DNA of 9,596 nt, taken from assembly GCA_002352635.1 (NCBI GenBank), contig DEIT01000157.1, positions 1-9,596 of the forward strand, read 5' to 3'. Each line of letters begins with the position of its first letter. Within the stretch, counting starts at the first letter, position 1. Below the pieces are notes generated by a model. That model saw only the letters and a program-made list of their open reading frames with translations, made no database searches and had not been told where the DNA came from. A program made the position numbers and the translations under genes. This DNA is from Hyphomicrobiaceae bacterium UBA2767 (lineage in GTDB: Bacteria > Pseudomonadota > Alphaproteobacteria > Rhizobiales > Methyloligellaceae). Positions 1-6,079 of this stretch are shown one piece after another.

Positions 1-1430
1 TTACAACACCGCCCAAACGGGTAACCCCCACTCCAGGCGGGGGCAATCGAAATCCCGGCGGCGGAAATCGTAATCCCGGCGGTAGCAGCGGCCTCAGCAC
101 ATCTCAGGCGATCGGGATCGGCATCGGCATTCTCGGAGCAATCAACAGTGCACAGCCGCCGCGCGCGACACCGCAGCGTGCGACTCCACAACCCCGCAGG
201 ACCCGGGCCATAACCAAACGCAAAACCACACCAAGACCCAAGAAGAAAAAAACCGTTCGCCGTACACCGCGCAGAGCGACACCGCCACCGGTGCTGCAGA
301 CGATTCCGCAATTCCTGCCGAACGAGGTATTGGTGCTGATGGCGCCGAACCAGCCCGATACGGTGGGCAATGCGATTGCACAAACATTCAATCTGACGTT
401 TGTTGAATCGAACCAAATATCGTTGCTCGGTGCGTCTATTTTCAGATTCCGCTATACCGATAACCGCCCTCTACCGCAGGTTATCGCCGCTCTCACAGCC
501 AATCCGCGCGTAGAGAGCGTGCAGCCCAACAACTGGTATCAATCGGCGGCTGGCCGAAAGAAGAAAAAAACCACAAAGCAATATGCGCTAGCCAAACTCG
601 GCATCGCGCGGGCTCACGAATTGGCGCAAGGTCACGGCGTTCCGATAGCGGTTATTGATACGGGCGTGGACGCAACGCATCCGACACTCGCGAAATCCAT
701 CCACATGTCCTTCGATGCCGTGGGTGACGGCAAACCAAAAGTACAAAATCACGGCACGGCCATCGCCGGTGTTATTGCTGGTCAGGGGCAGATCAAGGGC
801 GTCGCACCGATGGCCCAGGTTCTCGCTGCGCGGGCGTTCTATATGCATGGCAAATATAAGAGGCCCATGACCAACAGCATGATCCTGCTAAAGGCGATTG
901 ACTGGTCGTATGGGAATGGCGCGCGGGTTTTCAATATGAGCTTTGCCGGACCTTATGATCCGATGGTGAAGACCGCGCTGGACCGGGTCCACGAAAGCGG
1001 TGCCATTCTGGTTGCCGCCGCCGGCAATGGCGGCCCCAAAGCACCACCGGCCTATCCGGCAGCCTACTCCAATGTGATCGCCATTACGGCGCATGACGCC
1101 AGGGACAAGCTTTACCCCCAAGCCAACCGTGGCAACCACCTGGTGGTCGCTGCACCCGGCGTCAATGTGTTCGTGCCCAAATTAAAGAAGAGCTACGGGT
1201 TCTCTTCCGGCACTTCAGTAGCAGCAGCCCATGTGAGTGGTGTGGTTGCCTTGCTGCTTGAGCAGCACCCGAACGCAACCTCCGATGCTATTCTGCAAGC
1301 GATCAAGAACAGCGCCCACGACCTTGGCCCCAAGGGCTTCGATGCCGGGTTTGGCGCGGGCCGAGCAGATGCCTATGCGTCGCTCCTGTCGATGACCGGC
1401 AGCGAAGTGAAGCTGACCAGCGGCCAGTAG
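1..1430 (+). CDS. S8 subtilisin-like serine protease, 5' end outside window
   Basis: This is the C-terminal part (475 codons visible) of a subtilase, probably exported. The frame is open from base 3, so the GTG at 291 is internal and not the true start. The fragment begins with a Gly/Asn-rich stretch containing a doubled NRNPGG unit, then a short Gly/Ile-rich hydrophobic stretch (about residues 36-47) and a basic Pro/Arg/Lys linker (about 52-96). Residues about 98-180 resemble an I9-type propeptide, ending in an RVESVQPN motif. The catalytic domain shows Asp219 (VIDTG, base 657), His250 (NHGTAIAG, base 750), oxyanion Asn342 (AAAGNGG) and Ser405 (SSGTSVAAAH, base 1215), so the triad is complete. 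The nucleophile motif has Ala where most subtilases have Pro (GTSxAAP). The substrate is unknown. The family call is secure; signal peptide and total length cannot be judged. Confidence 0.93.
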   Translation, partial: TTPPKRVTPTPGGGNRNPGGGNRNPGGSSGLSTSQAIGIGIGILGAINSAQPPRATPQRATPQPRRTRAITKRKTTPRPKKKKTVRRTPRRATPPPVLQTIPQFLPNEVLVLMAPNQPDTVGNAIAQTFNLTFVESNQISLLGASIFRFRYTDNRPLPQVIAALTANPRVESVQPNNWYQSAAGRKKKKTTKQYALAKLGIARAHELAQGHGVPIAVIDTGVDATHPTLAKSIHMSFDAVGDGKPKVQNHGTAIAGVIAGQGQIKGVAPMAQVLAARAFYMHGKYKRPMTNSMILLKAIDWSYGNGARVFNMSFAGPYDPMVKTALDRVHESGAILVAAAGNGGPKAPPAYPAAYSNVIAITAHDARDKLYPQANRGNHLVVAAPGVNVFVPKLKKSYGFSSGTSVAAAHVSGVVALLLEQHPNATSDAILQAIKNSAHDLGPKGFDAGFGAGRADAYASLLSMTGSEVKLTSGQ

Positions 1431-1510
1431 GCCACTCTGCACAACCAACTGATTTTCATGCACCATTGAGCGTGGGGATTAGTATCCGCGTCCTTTGAAC
1501 CTTTCTCCGC

Positions 1511-1524
1511 TCTGTCGCGACAGA
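1511..1524. repeat. 14-bp perfect palindrome
   Basis: The sequence TCTGTCGCGACAGA is a perfect dyad with no spacer, in the 195-base gap between the protease stop and the small cysteine-motif ORF. It has no T-run after it, so it does not look like an intrinsic terminator. It could be an operator or a chance palindrome. The rest of the gap (1431-1625) shows no convincing promoter, and three in-frame stops (1467, 1530, 1554) separate it from the protease frame. Confidence 0.4.
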
Positions 1525-1625
1525 TGCTGTGAGCGACGGCAATAACCCCGCCGTGATCACCAACGCATCACGCCAAGCCCAAGCCACAACTCAGCGGATC
1601 AAGCACCAAGCGCCCTGCAGTAATC

Positions 1626-1982
1626 GTGACGCCAAAGCCGCCCAAGCGCCCGGCGAAACCGACAATCAAGGTGGCGCCAAAACCGAGGCTGGTATGCCTC
1701 AACGGCAAGATCAGCCGCAACACGTGTTTCTGCCCGGCTCGGACGGTCAAGAAGCAGATTGGCCCGAACGCCTATCGTTGCGTAAAGATTGCACGCATCG
1801 TACCGAAGGCTCCGCCGAGGCGAGTGGCACCACTGCCTCCCAAACGCACAACGCCTGTACCGCCACGCCGGGTAATCAAACGGGCGCCACTACGCCGGGA
1901 TGCGCCGAAGGCTGCTCCCAGGCGGACTGCACCGAAGCGGACAGCACCCGCTGTGCGACGGTCTTCGCGTTTCGTGCGATAA
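1626..1982 (+). CDS. small basic Pro/Arg-rich protein with four-cysteine motif (possible remnant)
   Basis: I do not recognise a named family. The 118-residue product from GTG 1626 is very basic. A cysteine pattern C24-x9-C34-x-C36-x15-C52 (core NTCFCP, then GPNAYRC) resembles short Cys motifs found in secreted rhizobial proteins. After it comes a tail of PRR/APKR/PVPP-type repeats to the end. The GTG is the only start codon after the in-frame stop at 1554, and it has no visible Shine-Dalgarno sequence or signal peptide. The Pro/Lys-rich character continues upstream of the GTG to that stop, as if an N-terminal part were missing. A strong terminator 25 bases after the stop supports this frame as the real 3' end of a transcription unit. 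The overlapping frame 1529-2050 gives a low-quality, family-less protein. It is either a small gene or the decayed 3' end of a longer one. Confidence 0.5.
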   Translation: MTPKPPKRPAKPTIKVAPKPRLVCLNGKISRNTCFCPARTVKKQIGPNAYRCVKIARIVPKAPPRRVAPLPPKRTTPVPPRRVIKRAPLRRDAPKAAPRRTAPKRTAPAVRRSSRFVR

Positions 1983-2007
1983 ACAGGAGCTTCACAACAA
2001 CAGAAAA

Positions 2008-2036
2008 GGGCGCCCTCTTCGGCGCCCCCTTTTTTT
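2008..2036 (+). terminator. intrinsic terminator between convergent genes
   Basis: A 7-bp GC stem (GGGCGCC at 2008-2014 with GGCGCCC at 2021-2027), a 6-base loop and a T-run at 2030-2036 follow the small + strand ORF by 25 bases. On the minus strand the same stem is followed by four Ts, so it can also end the PilZ gene transcript from the other side, more weakly. Confidence 0.9.
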
Positions 2037-2054
2037 GCTCTTTCGCCTAGTAGG

Positions 2055-3116
2055 TCAGGCGGATTCTTTAAGTTCAAACCAGGCCGTGGTGCCCGAACCG
2101 GGGCGGGTGTCCACCTGCAATCTTGATCCGTGTTTCTCGAGAACCGCGTGGCAGAGTCGCAACCATTGCGAAGTCTGATCCGCCACATCGTCCAGTGTAG
2201 CAGTGCCCCCAGCATCACCGATCGTGGAGCCGAGTCCATCATCGTGGACCGCCAACCGTATGCGGTCTGCATTGCGGCTGAGGCTCAGTGTCACCTTTTC
2301 CCCCCTGGGTGATGACTCGGCGGCGTGCGAGAGAAGATGCCCGATGACTTCTTCAAGACGGCGCGCGTCAGCCGCAACGGTCGCCTGGCCAACATCATCT
2401 TTCAATTCCATCTGAATTTCGTTTGATGCGGCGAAGCCGGTACTTGCCAGCATTGCATTGTTAGCCAGAGCAACGATATCGGTGGGTTCGGGCTCGCATG
2501 GCAAATGTCCGCTTTCGACATTCTCGGCCTGCAAGGCCTCTTCAACCATGCGCTCCGCGTTTTCGGCGTTCATGTGAGCGGCCTTCAGAACTGATTGAGC
2601 TTGCTGCGGCAGTTCTACATCGCTGCTCCCCATCAGGAGATTGAGCAGTCCCTTCAGGGCCGCCAGCGGATTGGTGAGAACACGCAGAACATTAGCGGTG
2701 AATGTAGCGGGCGCCTCGCCCCCTGCGGAAGGTTTCTCGGCCGTGAACAATCCGGCACGGCGACGCAGACTCACCATCGACTGCATGCGAGCGAAAAATC
2801 CGGACGGTTCGGGAGGCCTTGCGCGCTCCGGTTGGGCGCGATCGAGCTCTATCGCCTCAGCTTCGCTTATGAATTGCACGCCGGCAAACTTTCCGTTCCG
2901 CCAGATGATCTTGCCGGTTATCGGTGCCTCAAAACCTTCGGGCAAAATATCGATAACCCGTGGCAAATCTTCGATGTAACTCGACGTGATGCGGCATCCC
3001 CCCTTGGAGATTTCCCGGATGACGCATTTCAGGTCGATGCTGTCGCTGCGGTCGGAAACGAAGGCGTGCATAAGCGCCGTCTTGCGCGATTCCTGCCGTC
3101 TTTCGCGGAAATCCAT
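2055..3116 (-). CDS. PilZ domain protein fused to degenerate histidine-kinase-like module
   Basis: A 353-residue, apparently cytoplasmic protein (no membrane segment seen). Residues 1-90 form a PilZ domain, the usual c-di-GMP receptor. An RxxxR motif lies at 6-10, and EISKGG (35-40) stands for the usual D/NxSxxG. FAGVQF follows at 78-82. Residues about 140-205 align with a kinase dimerisation/phospho-acceptor helix pair, but the H-box reads VLRVLTNPL with Arg145 where the phospho-acceptor His is expected. Residues about 250-350 resemble the HATPase fold. The N-box is LEEVIGHLLSHA, with His264 replacing the Mg-binding Asn; a G1-like DDGLG (292-296) and a GSGTT (340-344) are still present. It is therefore probably a c-di-GMP-responsive pseudokinase or scaffold, not an active kinase. 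A GGGAGGGG Shine-Dalgarno sequence lies just upstream of ATG 3116. It follows the nitrile hydratase operon by 80 bases on the same strand; a functional link is not evident. Confidence 0.85.
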   Translation of the reverse strand: MDFRERRQESRKTALMHAFVSDRSDSIDLKCVIREISKGGCRITSSYIEDLPRVIDILPEGFEAPITGKIIWRNGKFAGVQFISEAEAIELDRAQPERARPPEPSGFFARMQSMVSLRRRAGLFTAEKPSAGGEAPATFTANVLRVLTNPLAALKGLLNLLMGSSDVELPQQAQSVLKAAHMNAENAERMVEEALQAENVESGHLPCEPEPTDIVALANNAMLASTGFAASNEIQMELKDDVGQATVAADARRLEEVIGHLLSHAAESSPRGEKVTLSLSRNADRIRLAVHDDGLGSTIGDAGGTATLDDVADQTSQWLRLCHAVLEKHGSRLQVDTRPGSGTTAWFELKESA

Positions 3117-3161
3117 AACCCCTCCCGGGTCCGTTGAATCCCGCAGATCCTACACGGAAGA

Positions 3162-3178
3162 GTTGAACCAAAATTTAA
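3162..3178 (-). promoter_or_regulatory. CtrA-box-like sequence upstream of the PilZ gene (tentative)
   Basis: Read on the minus strand it is TTAA, 7 bases, then TTCAAC, close to the alphaproteobacterial CtrA consensus TTAA-N7-TTAA(C). It lies about 45 bases upstream of the PilZ gene start, in the 80-base gap after the nitrile hydratase accessory gene. The second half is imperfect and the area is AT-rich, so this may be chance. Confidence 0.25.
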
Positions 3179-3196
3179 TGGCGGAGGCGTGGTGGC

Positions 3197-3586
3197 TCAG
3201 CCGGCCGGACCCGCCTTTTGGGGTTCTGCGCGCCCGGCGCTCAGTTCAACGGGTTCACCATGTGGCGTGTTTAAATAGGCCCGCCGCCAGGTCTGTATGC
3301 GTTCCTCCAGAGTGTCTGGCGCAAGTTCGCCACTCGCACAGGTCAGTTCTTCAAGCGCCTTGACGACGGCCTCGTAATAACTAAGTGCTGTATCGGGGGC
3401 CCCTTGTCCCAGGATTTCCCGATGCTTTGCGCCAAGCATTTGAGACCATTGCGCGGGCGTAAATACGCCTCGGTCTGCAAGCGAAAATGCGAGACCCAAA
3501 GCCTGCGCCTGCCACGGTTCGTCGAATACAGGCTCGGTGTCGTGGCGTGCCAAGGGTGCAATCTCGTCGCTGTCAGGCTGGCTCAA
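3197..3586 (-). CDS. nitrile hydratase accessory protein (P14K-type activator)
   Basis: A 129-residue small partner needed for maturation of cobalt nitrile hydratase. In studied systems such proteins form a complex with the alpha subunit and deliver the cobalt-loaded, oxidised alpha by subunit exchange; the family is related to the N-terminal part of the beta subunit. Recognisable features are DTEPVFDEPWQAQAL near the N-terminus, RGVFTPAQWSQMLG, and a YYEAVVKALEEL helix. The start chosen is TTG 3586. A GGGAG Shine-Dalgarno sequence (3598-3594) lies 7 bases before it, and the protein then begins SQPDSDEIAPL, as expected for the family. The frame extends to another TTG at 3616 with a poorer ribosome site. 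Either start overlaps the end of the beta gene (14 or 44 bases), which suggests translational coupling. It is the third gene of the operon. Confidence 0.88.
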   Translation of the reverse strand: MSQPDSDEIAPLARHDTEPVFDEPWQAQALGLAFSLADRGVFTPAQWSQMLGAKHREILGQGAPDTALSYYEAVVKALEELTCASGELAPDTLEERIQTWRRAYLNTPHGEPVELSAGRAEPQKAGPAG

Positions 3587-4229
3587 GGTAGCTCTCCCAA
3601 AGATCGAGGTGAACAAGGTGGTTCAAACCCTCACCGGGCCACAAGTCTGACGCCTTGAACGCGGCGGTGTACATCGGTTCGGCACGCTCGACCCCTTGGG
3701 CTGAATCGTCGGGAAAGATGAACGCGCCGCGCACTTCGATAACTTCACCCATGTGACCGCGCACGTAAGCGGGCAACCGGGTATGCCCCTTATGAGCATG
3801 GGGCTTGGTTTGAACGCGAGACCCGACCTCAAACTGAAACGGTTTGTCGTAGGGACGCTCGAACTGAACTGCGGCGGCGCCTTTTTCGGCCACAACACTG
3901 TCAGGTCCGCGCGGTGTTCCCAAATCAGATGAGGGGCCCGCGCTGTGTCCGTTGACAATTTCGTCTACATTCGCAACCCCTGACCCCACCATGAGCGCGG
4001 CATATGCCTGCAGCCACTGGTCATAGTATGGACGGGTGAGATAGTCGGCGGGGTCAATCTGCTCGCGGGTAAACCGGAATTTATCGAGGGTCCAGTCCGG
4101 CGCCTTGCTCATCGCCCGGACAATACCGTAGGCACGCGCCTCCCAGTCGGAATGGAAGGCTTCTTCCTTTTCGTCTACATCCACCTTGCCGAACCCCTGC
4201 CGGCCACCGAGATCATGTATGCCATCCAT
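3573..4229 (-). CDS. nthB: nitrile hydratase beta subunit
   Basis: Structural subunit of nitrile hydratase, which hydrates nitriles to amides; beta contributes part of the substrate channel and Arg residues that contact the oxidised cysteines of alpha. The 218-residue protein begins MDGIHDLGGRQGFG, the classic beta N-terminus. The frame continues 15 codons further upstream into alpha, but ATG 4229 has a GGGAG ribosome site 8 bases away and matches the family start. Other family segments are TRPYYDQWLQAYAAL in the N-terminal helical half, GHTRLPAYVRG in the C-terminal SH3-like barrel, and the end DLWESYLEP. The start lies 1 base after the alpha stop, so the two are translated together. It is a single chain, unlike thiocyanate hydrolase, where this region is split in two. 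The length is normal for the family. Confidence 0.96.
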   Translation of the reverse strand: MDGIHDLGGRQGFGKVDVDEKEEAFHSDWEARAYGIVRAMSKAPDWTLDKFRFTREQIDPADYLTRPYYDQWLQAYAALMVGSGVANVDEIVNGHSAGPSSDLGTPRGPDSVVAEKGAAAVQFERPYDKPFQFEVGSRVQTKPHAHKGHTRLPAYVRGHMGEVIEVRGAFIFPDDSAQGVERAEPMYTAAFKASDLWPGEGLNHLVHLDLWESYLEPA

Positions 4230-4230
4230 G

Positions 4231-4878
4231 TCAGGCACTCCCAGCAGCGGGATCGAGATCCCGATGTGTGCCAATCATGGAATTGCGTGTGATGATAGAA
4301 GCGAGCCTTTCCTCGTCCCAATCGTCGGTACCGGCAGGTCTCTGCGGCAGAACCAGATAGCGCAGCTCCGACGTGCTGTCCCACACGCGCAGATCAATCT
4401 TGTCCGGCAGGTGAACGCCAAATTCCTCCAACACGGCGCGAGGCTCACGCACCGCGCGCGACCTGTAGGCGGCCATTTTGTACCAGTTGGGAGGCGGCCC
4501 GAGGATGGCGTGCGGGTAACAGGAGCATAGGGTGCAGACCACGAGGTTGTGGACGTCGTCCGTGTTTTCAATAACCCGCAGGTGCGCAACCGCCCACCCG
4601 GCTCCATCAAGTTCCTTGACCGCTTCGGTGCCATTTTCCAACAGCCGCGCCTTGAACTCCGGATCGGTCCAGGCCTTCGCAACAATCGCGGCACCACATT
4701 TGGGACCAATCTTTTCGGAGTAGGCTTCAACCCAGGCGTCAACCGTCGCCGGGTCGAGCATGCCCTTTTCGATGAGCAGACTTTCCATCGCCTTTACCCG
4801 CAGGGCGGGATCGGGAGGCAGATGGGAGTGCAGTTCGTGATGGATATCGCCGACGCTCTTGTGGTCGTGTTCAGACAT
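4231..4878 (-). CDS. nthA: nitrile hydratase alpha subunit, cobalt type
   Basis: Catalytic subunit (215 residues) carrying the metal centre. The claw motif VCTLCSCY (Cys115, Cys118, Ser119, Cys120) is present, with Thr after the first Cys and Tyr after the last. This is the pattern known for cobalt enzymes; iron enzymes have VCSLCSCT. In the family, two of these cysteines are oxidised to sulfinate and sulfenate, and the metal is also bound by two backbone amides. Further family segments are GPKCGAAIVAKAWTDPEFK, AYRSRAVREPRAVL and the C-terminal TRNSMIG. The residue after YP is His122 (YPHAILGPPPNWYK), where I recall Trp in many relatives. The short N-terminus is rich in His (residues 4-19). 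It is the first gene of the operon; an AGGTGAG sequence just before ATG 4878 serves as ribosome site. No amidase or aldoxime dehydratase gene is visible beside it. Confidence 0.96.
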   Translation of the reverse strand: MSEHDHKSVGDIHHELHSHLPPDPALRVKAMESLLIEKGMLDPATVDAWVEAYSEKIGPKCGAAIVAKAWTDPEFKARLLENGTEAVKELDGAGWAVAHLRVIENTDDVHNLVVCTLCSCYPHAILGPPPNWYKMAAYRSRAVREPRAVLEEFGVHLPDKIDLRVWDSTSELRYLVLPQRPAGTDDWDEERLASIITRNSMIGTHRDLDPAAGSA

Positions 4879-4940
4879 GGCTCACCTGTTACTTCCTTAT
4901 CCGCGGTTTCCTGAGACTAGTCGGATTCTGTGCGGCAAAG

Positions 4941-4970
4941 AATATATACCGATGTCGCGGGCCTGGTCAG
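4941..4970 (-). promoter_or_regulatory. candidate promoter of the nitrile hydratase operon
   Basis: On the minus strand a CTGACC (4970-4965) is followed 16 bases on by TATATA (4948-4943), or 18 bases on by TATATT (4946-4941). This fits a sigma70-like promoter and would give a leader of about 55-60 bases before ATG 4878. The -35 element overlaps one arm of the inverted repeat at 4966-4992. The assignment rests on sequence alone. Confidence 0.45.
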
Positions 4971-4992
4971 GTAGATTTACAGTCCACCTGAC
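4966..4992. promoter_or_regulatory. inverted repeat, candidate shared operator
   Basis: The arms GTCAGGTAGA (4966-4975) and TCCACCTGAC (4983-4992) pair at 9 of 10 positions across a 7-base centre, TTTACAG. The outer 7 bp are perfect. The repeat lies between the divergent nitrile hydratase and FecCD operons. Its centre contains the candidate -35 TTTACA of the rightward promoter, and its left arm overlaps the candidate -35 of the leftward promoter. This is where a dimeric repressor could act on both. The regulator is not in the window and the motif matches none I recognise. Confidence 0.55.
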
Positions 4993-5006
4993 TTGCTCAT
5001 TCTATA
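4976..5006 (+). promoter_or_regulatory. candidate promoter of the FecCD operon
   Basis: TTTACA (4976-4981) followed after 18-19 bases by TTCTAT or TCTATA (5000-5006) resembles a sigma70 promoter. Transcription would then begin at about 5012, which would exclude ATG 5006 as the permease start and favour ATG 5057 (or GTG 5036). The -35 sits in the centre of the inverted repeat. Confidence 0.4.
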
Positions 5007-5056
5007 TGTCCAACACGCAAGAGAACGACCACAGAGTGGATGCACAGAACAAAGCC

Positions 5057-6067
5057 ATGAGCACGGTCCGTTTCAGCAATGCAACCTTCACAATCGGGCT
5101 TGCGGCGCTGGTGGCAGCGCTTGCGCTTGGCGCCTCAATGATTGGTGCGTATCCGGTTTCACTCAGCGAGCTGCTGGGGGTCCTCACCGGCACCGCAAAA
5201 GAAGCGGGCAGCACCGCCGAAACCGTATTGCTGCAGGTTCGCCTGCCGCGCATCACTGCAGCCCTTGTCGTGGGTGCCGCTCTCGCGGGTGCCGGTGCGG
5301 TCTATCAGGGCATTTTCCGAAACCCGCTCGTATCGCCCGATATACTCGGTGTTTCGACTGGAGCAGGACTGGGCGCCGTGCTCGGTATCTTCTTGTCCCT
5401 CCCTCTCATCATTATTCAGGGCTTTGCGTTCATCGGCGGGCTCACAACCGTCGGACTGGTCTATCTTATCGCCTCAAGAGTCCACGGGCGCGAACCCGTT
5501 CTGGTGCTGGTGCTTGCCGGCGTCGTCGTCGGATCGCTCGCTGGCGCCATGATCTCGCTCATGAAAGTTCTTGCCGACCCTTACGACCAGCTGCCTGCGA
5601 TCACCTTTTGGCTCTTGGGGAGCCTGGCGAGTACGCGACCTGAAGATGTACTCGGGGTCATCCCGGCCGTTATTGTGGGTCTGGTGCCACTGGTTCTGCT
5701 GCGCTGGCGGATCAACGTGCTCTCGCTCGGCGACGAGGAAGCCCGCGCGCTTGGAGTCGAGGCCGGCCGCGTCCGGCTCATCGTCGTTGCCGCGGCGACG
5801 TTGATGACCGCGAGTGTGGTTGCCATATCGGGCGTGATCGGATGGGTTGGCCTCGTAATCCCCCATATTGCAAGAATGATCGTCGGCCCTAACTTTGACC
5901 GGCTCTTGCCCGTAGCCATGCTGCTGGGCGCAGGTTATTTGCTGTTGGTCGATACGCTCGCACGCACCATGGCGCAGGTTGAAACGCCGCTTGGTATTCT
6001 CACTGCCATCCTCGGCGCCCCCTTTTTCCTATGGCTTCTGGCGCGTGGGCGTCAGGGCTGGTCCTAA
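5057..6067 (+). CDS. FecCD/BtuC-type ABC transporter permease
   Basis: Inner-membrane permease of the family that imports iron-siderophores, haem, cobalamin and related metal complexes. From ATG 5057 the protein has 336 residues, normal for the family, with hydrophobic segments throughout. Diagnostic segments are VRLPRITAALVVGAALAGAG followed by YQGIFRNPLVSPDILGVSTGA (about 61-103), the cytoplasmic coupling loop around ARALGVEAGRVR (229-240), and GVIGWVGLVIPHIARM (259-274). The start is uncertain. ATG 5006 would add 17 residues; neither site has a clear Shine-Dalgarno sequence, and I prefer 5057 because a candidate promoter covers 5006. It is divergent from the nitrile hydratase genes and followed after 12 bases by its ATPase. 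No substrate-binding protein gene is adjacent, so the substrate cannot be read directly; a cobalt complex or cobalamin is plausible from the neighbours. Confidence 0.9.
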   Translation: MSTVRFSNATFTIGLAALVAALALGASMIGAYPVSLSELLGVLTGTAKEAGSTAETVLLQVRLPRITAALVVGAALAGAGAVYQGIFRNPLVSPDILGVSTGAGLGAVLGIFLSLPLIIIQGFAFIGGLTTVGLVYLIASRVHGREPVLVLVLAGVVVGSLAGAMISLMKVLADPYDQLPAITFWLLGSLASTRPEDVLGVIPAVIVGLVPLVLLRWRINVLSLGDEEARALGVEAGRVRLIVVAAATLMTASVVAISGVIGWVGLVIPHIARMIVGPNFDRLLPVAMLLGAGYLLLVDTLARTMAQVETPLGILTAILGAPFFLWLLARGRQGWS

Positions 6068-6079
6068 GGGGAAATTGTG

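Noticed and set aside
1529..2050. Longer + strand frame (173 codons) overlapping the small cysteine-motif ORF
   Set aside because: It has no recognisable motif and an odd composition, and it runs through the terminator stem and T-run. The 1626-1982 frame has the cysteine motif and ends before the terminator.
2595..3137. 180-codon + strand open frame opposite the PilZ gene
   Set aside because: Its translation shows no family pattern and the minus-strand PilZ/kinase-like protein explains the region.
3573..4878. Thiocyanate hydrolase instead of nitrile hydratase
   Set aside because: Thiocyanate hydrolase splits the beta-like part into two polypeptides; here beta is a single full-length chain in the usual alpha-beta-activator order.
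4966..4992. lux-box type quorum-sensing operator
   Set aside because: lux boxes read ACCTG...CAGGT; here the arms are in the opposite order (CAGGT...ACCTG), and no LuxR or LuxI gene is present.
5006..5056. ATG 5006 as the start of the FecCD permease
   Set aside because: No ribosome site is visible and the codon overlaps a candidate -10 element; the first membrane segment begins about 10 residues after ATG 5057, as is usual. Not fully excluded.
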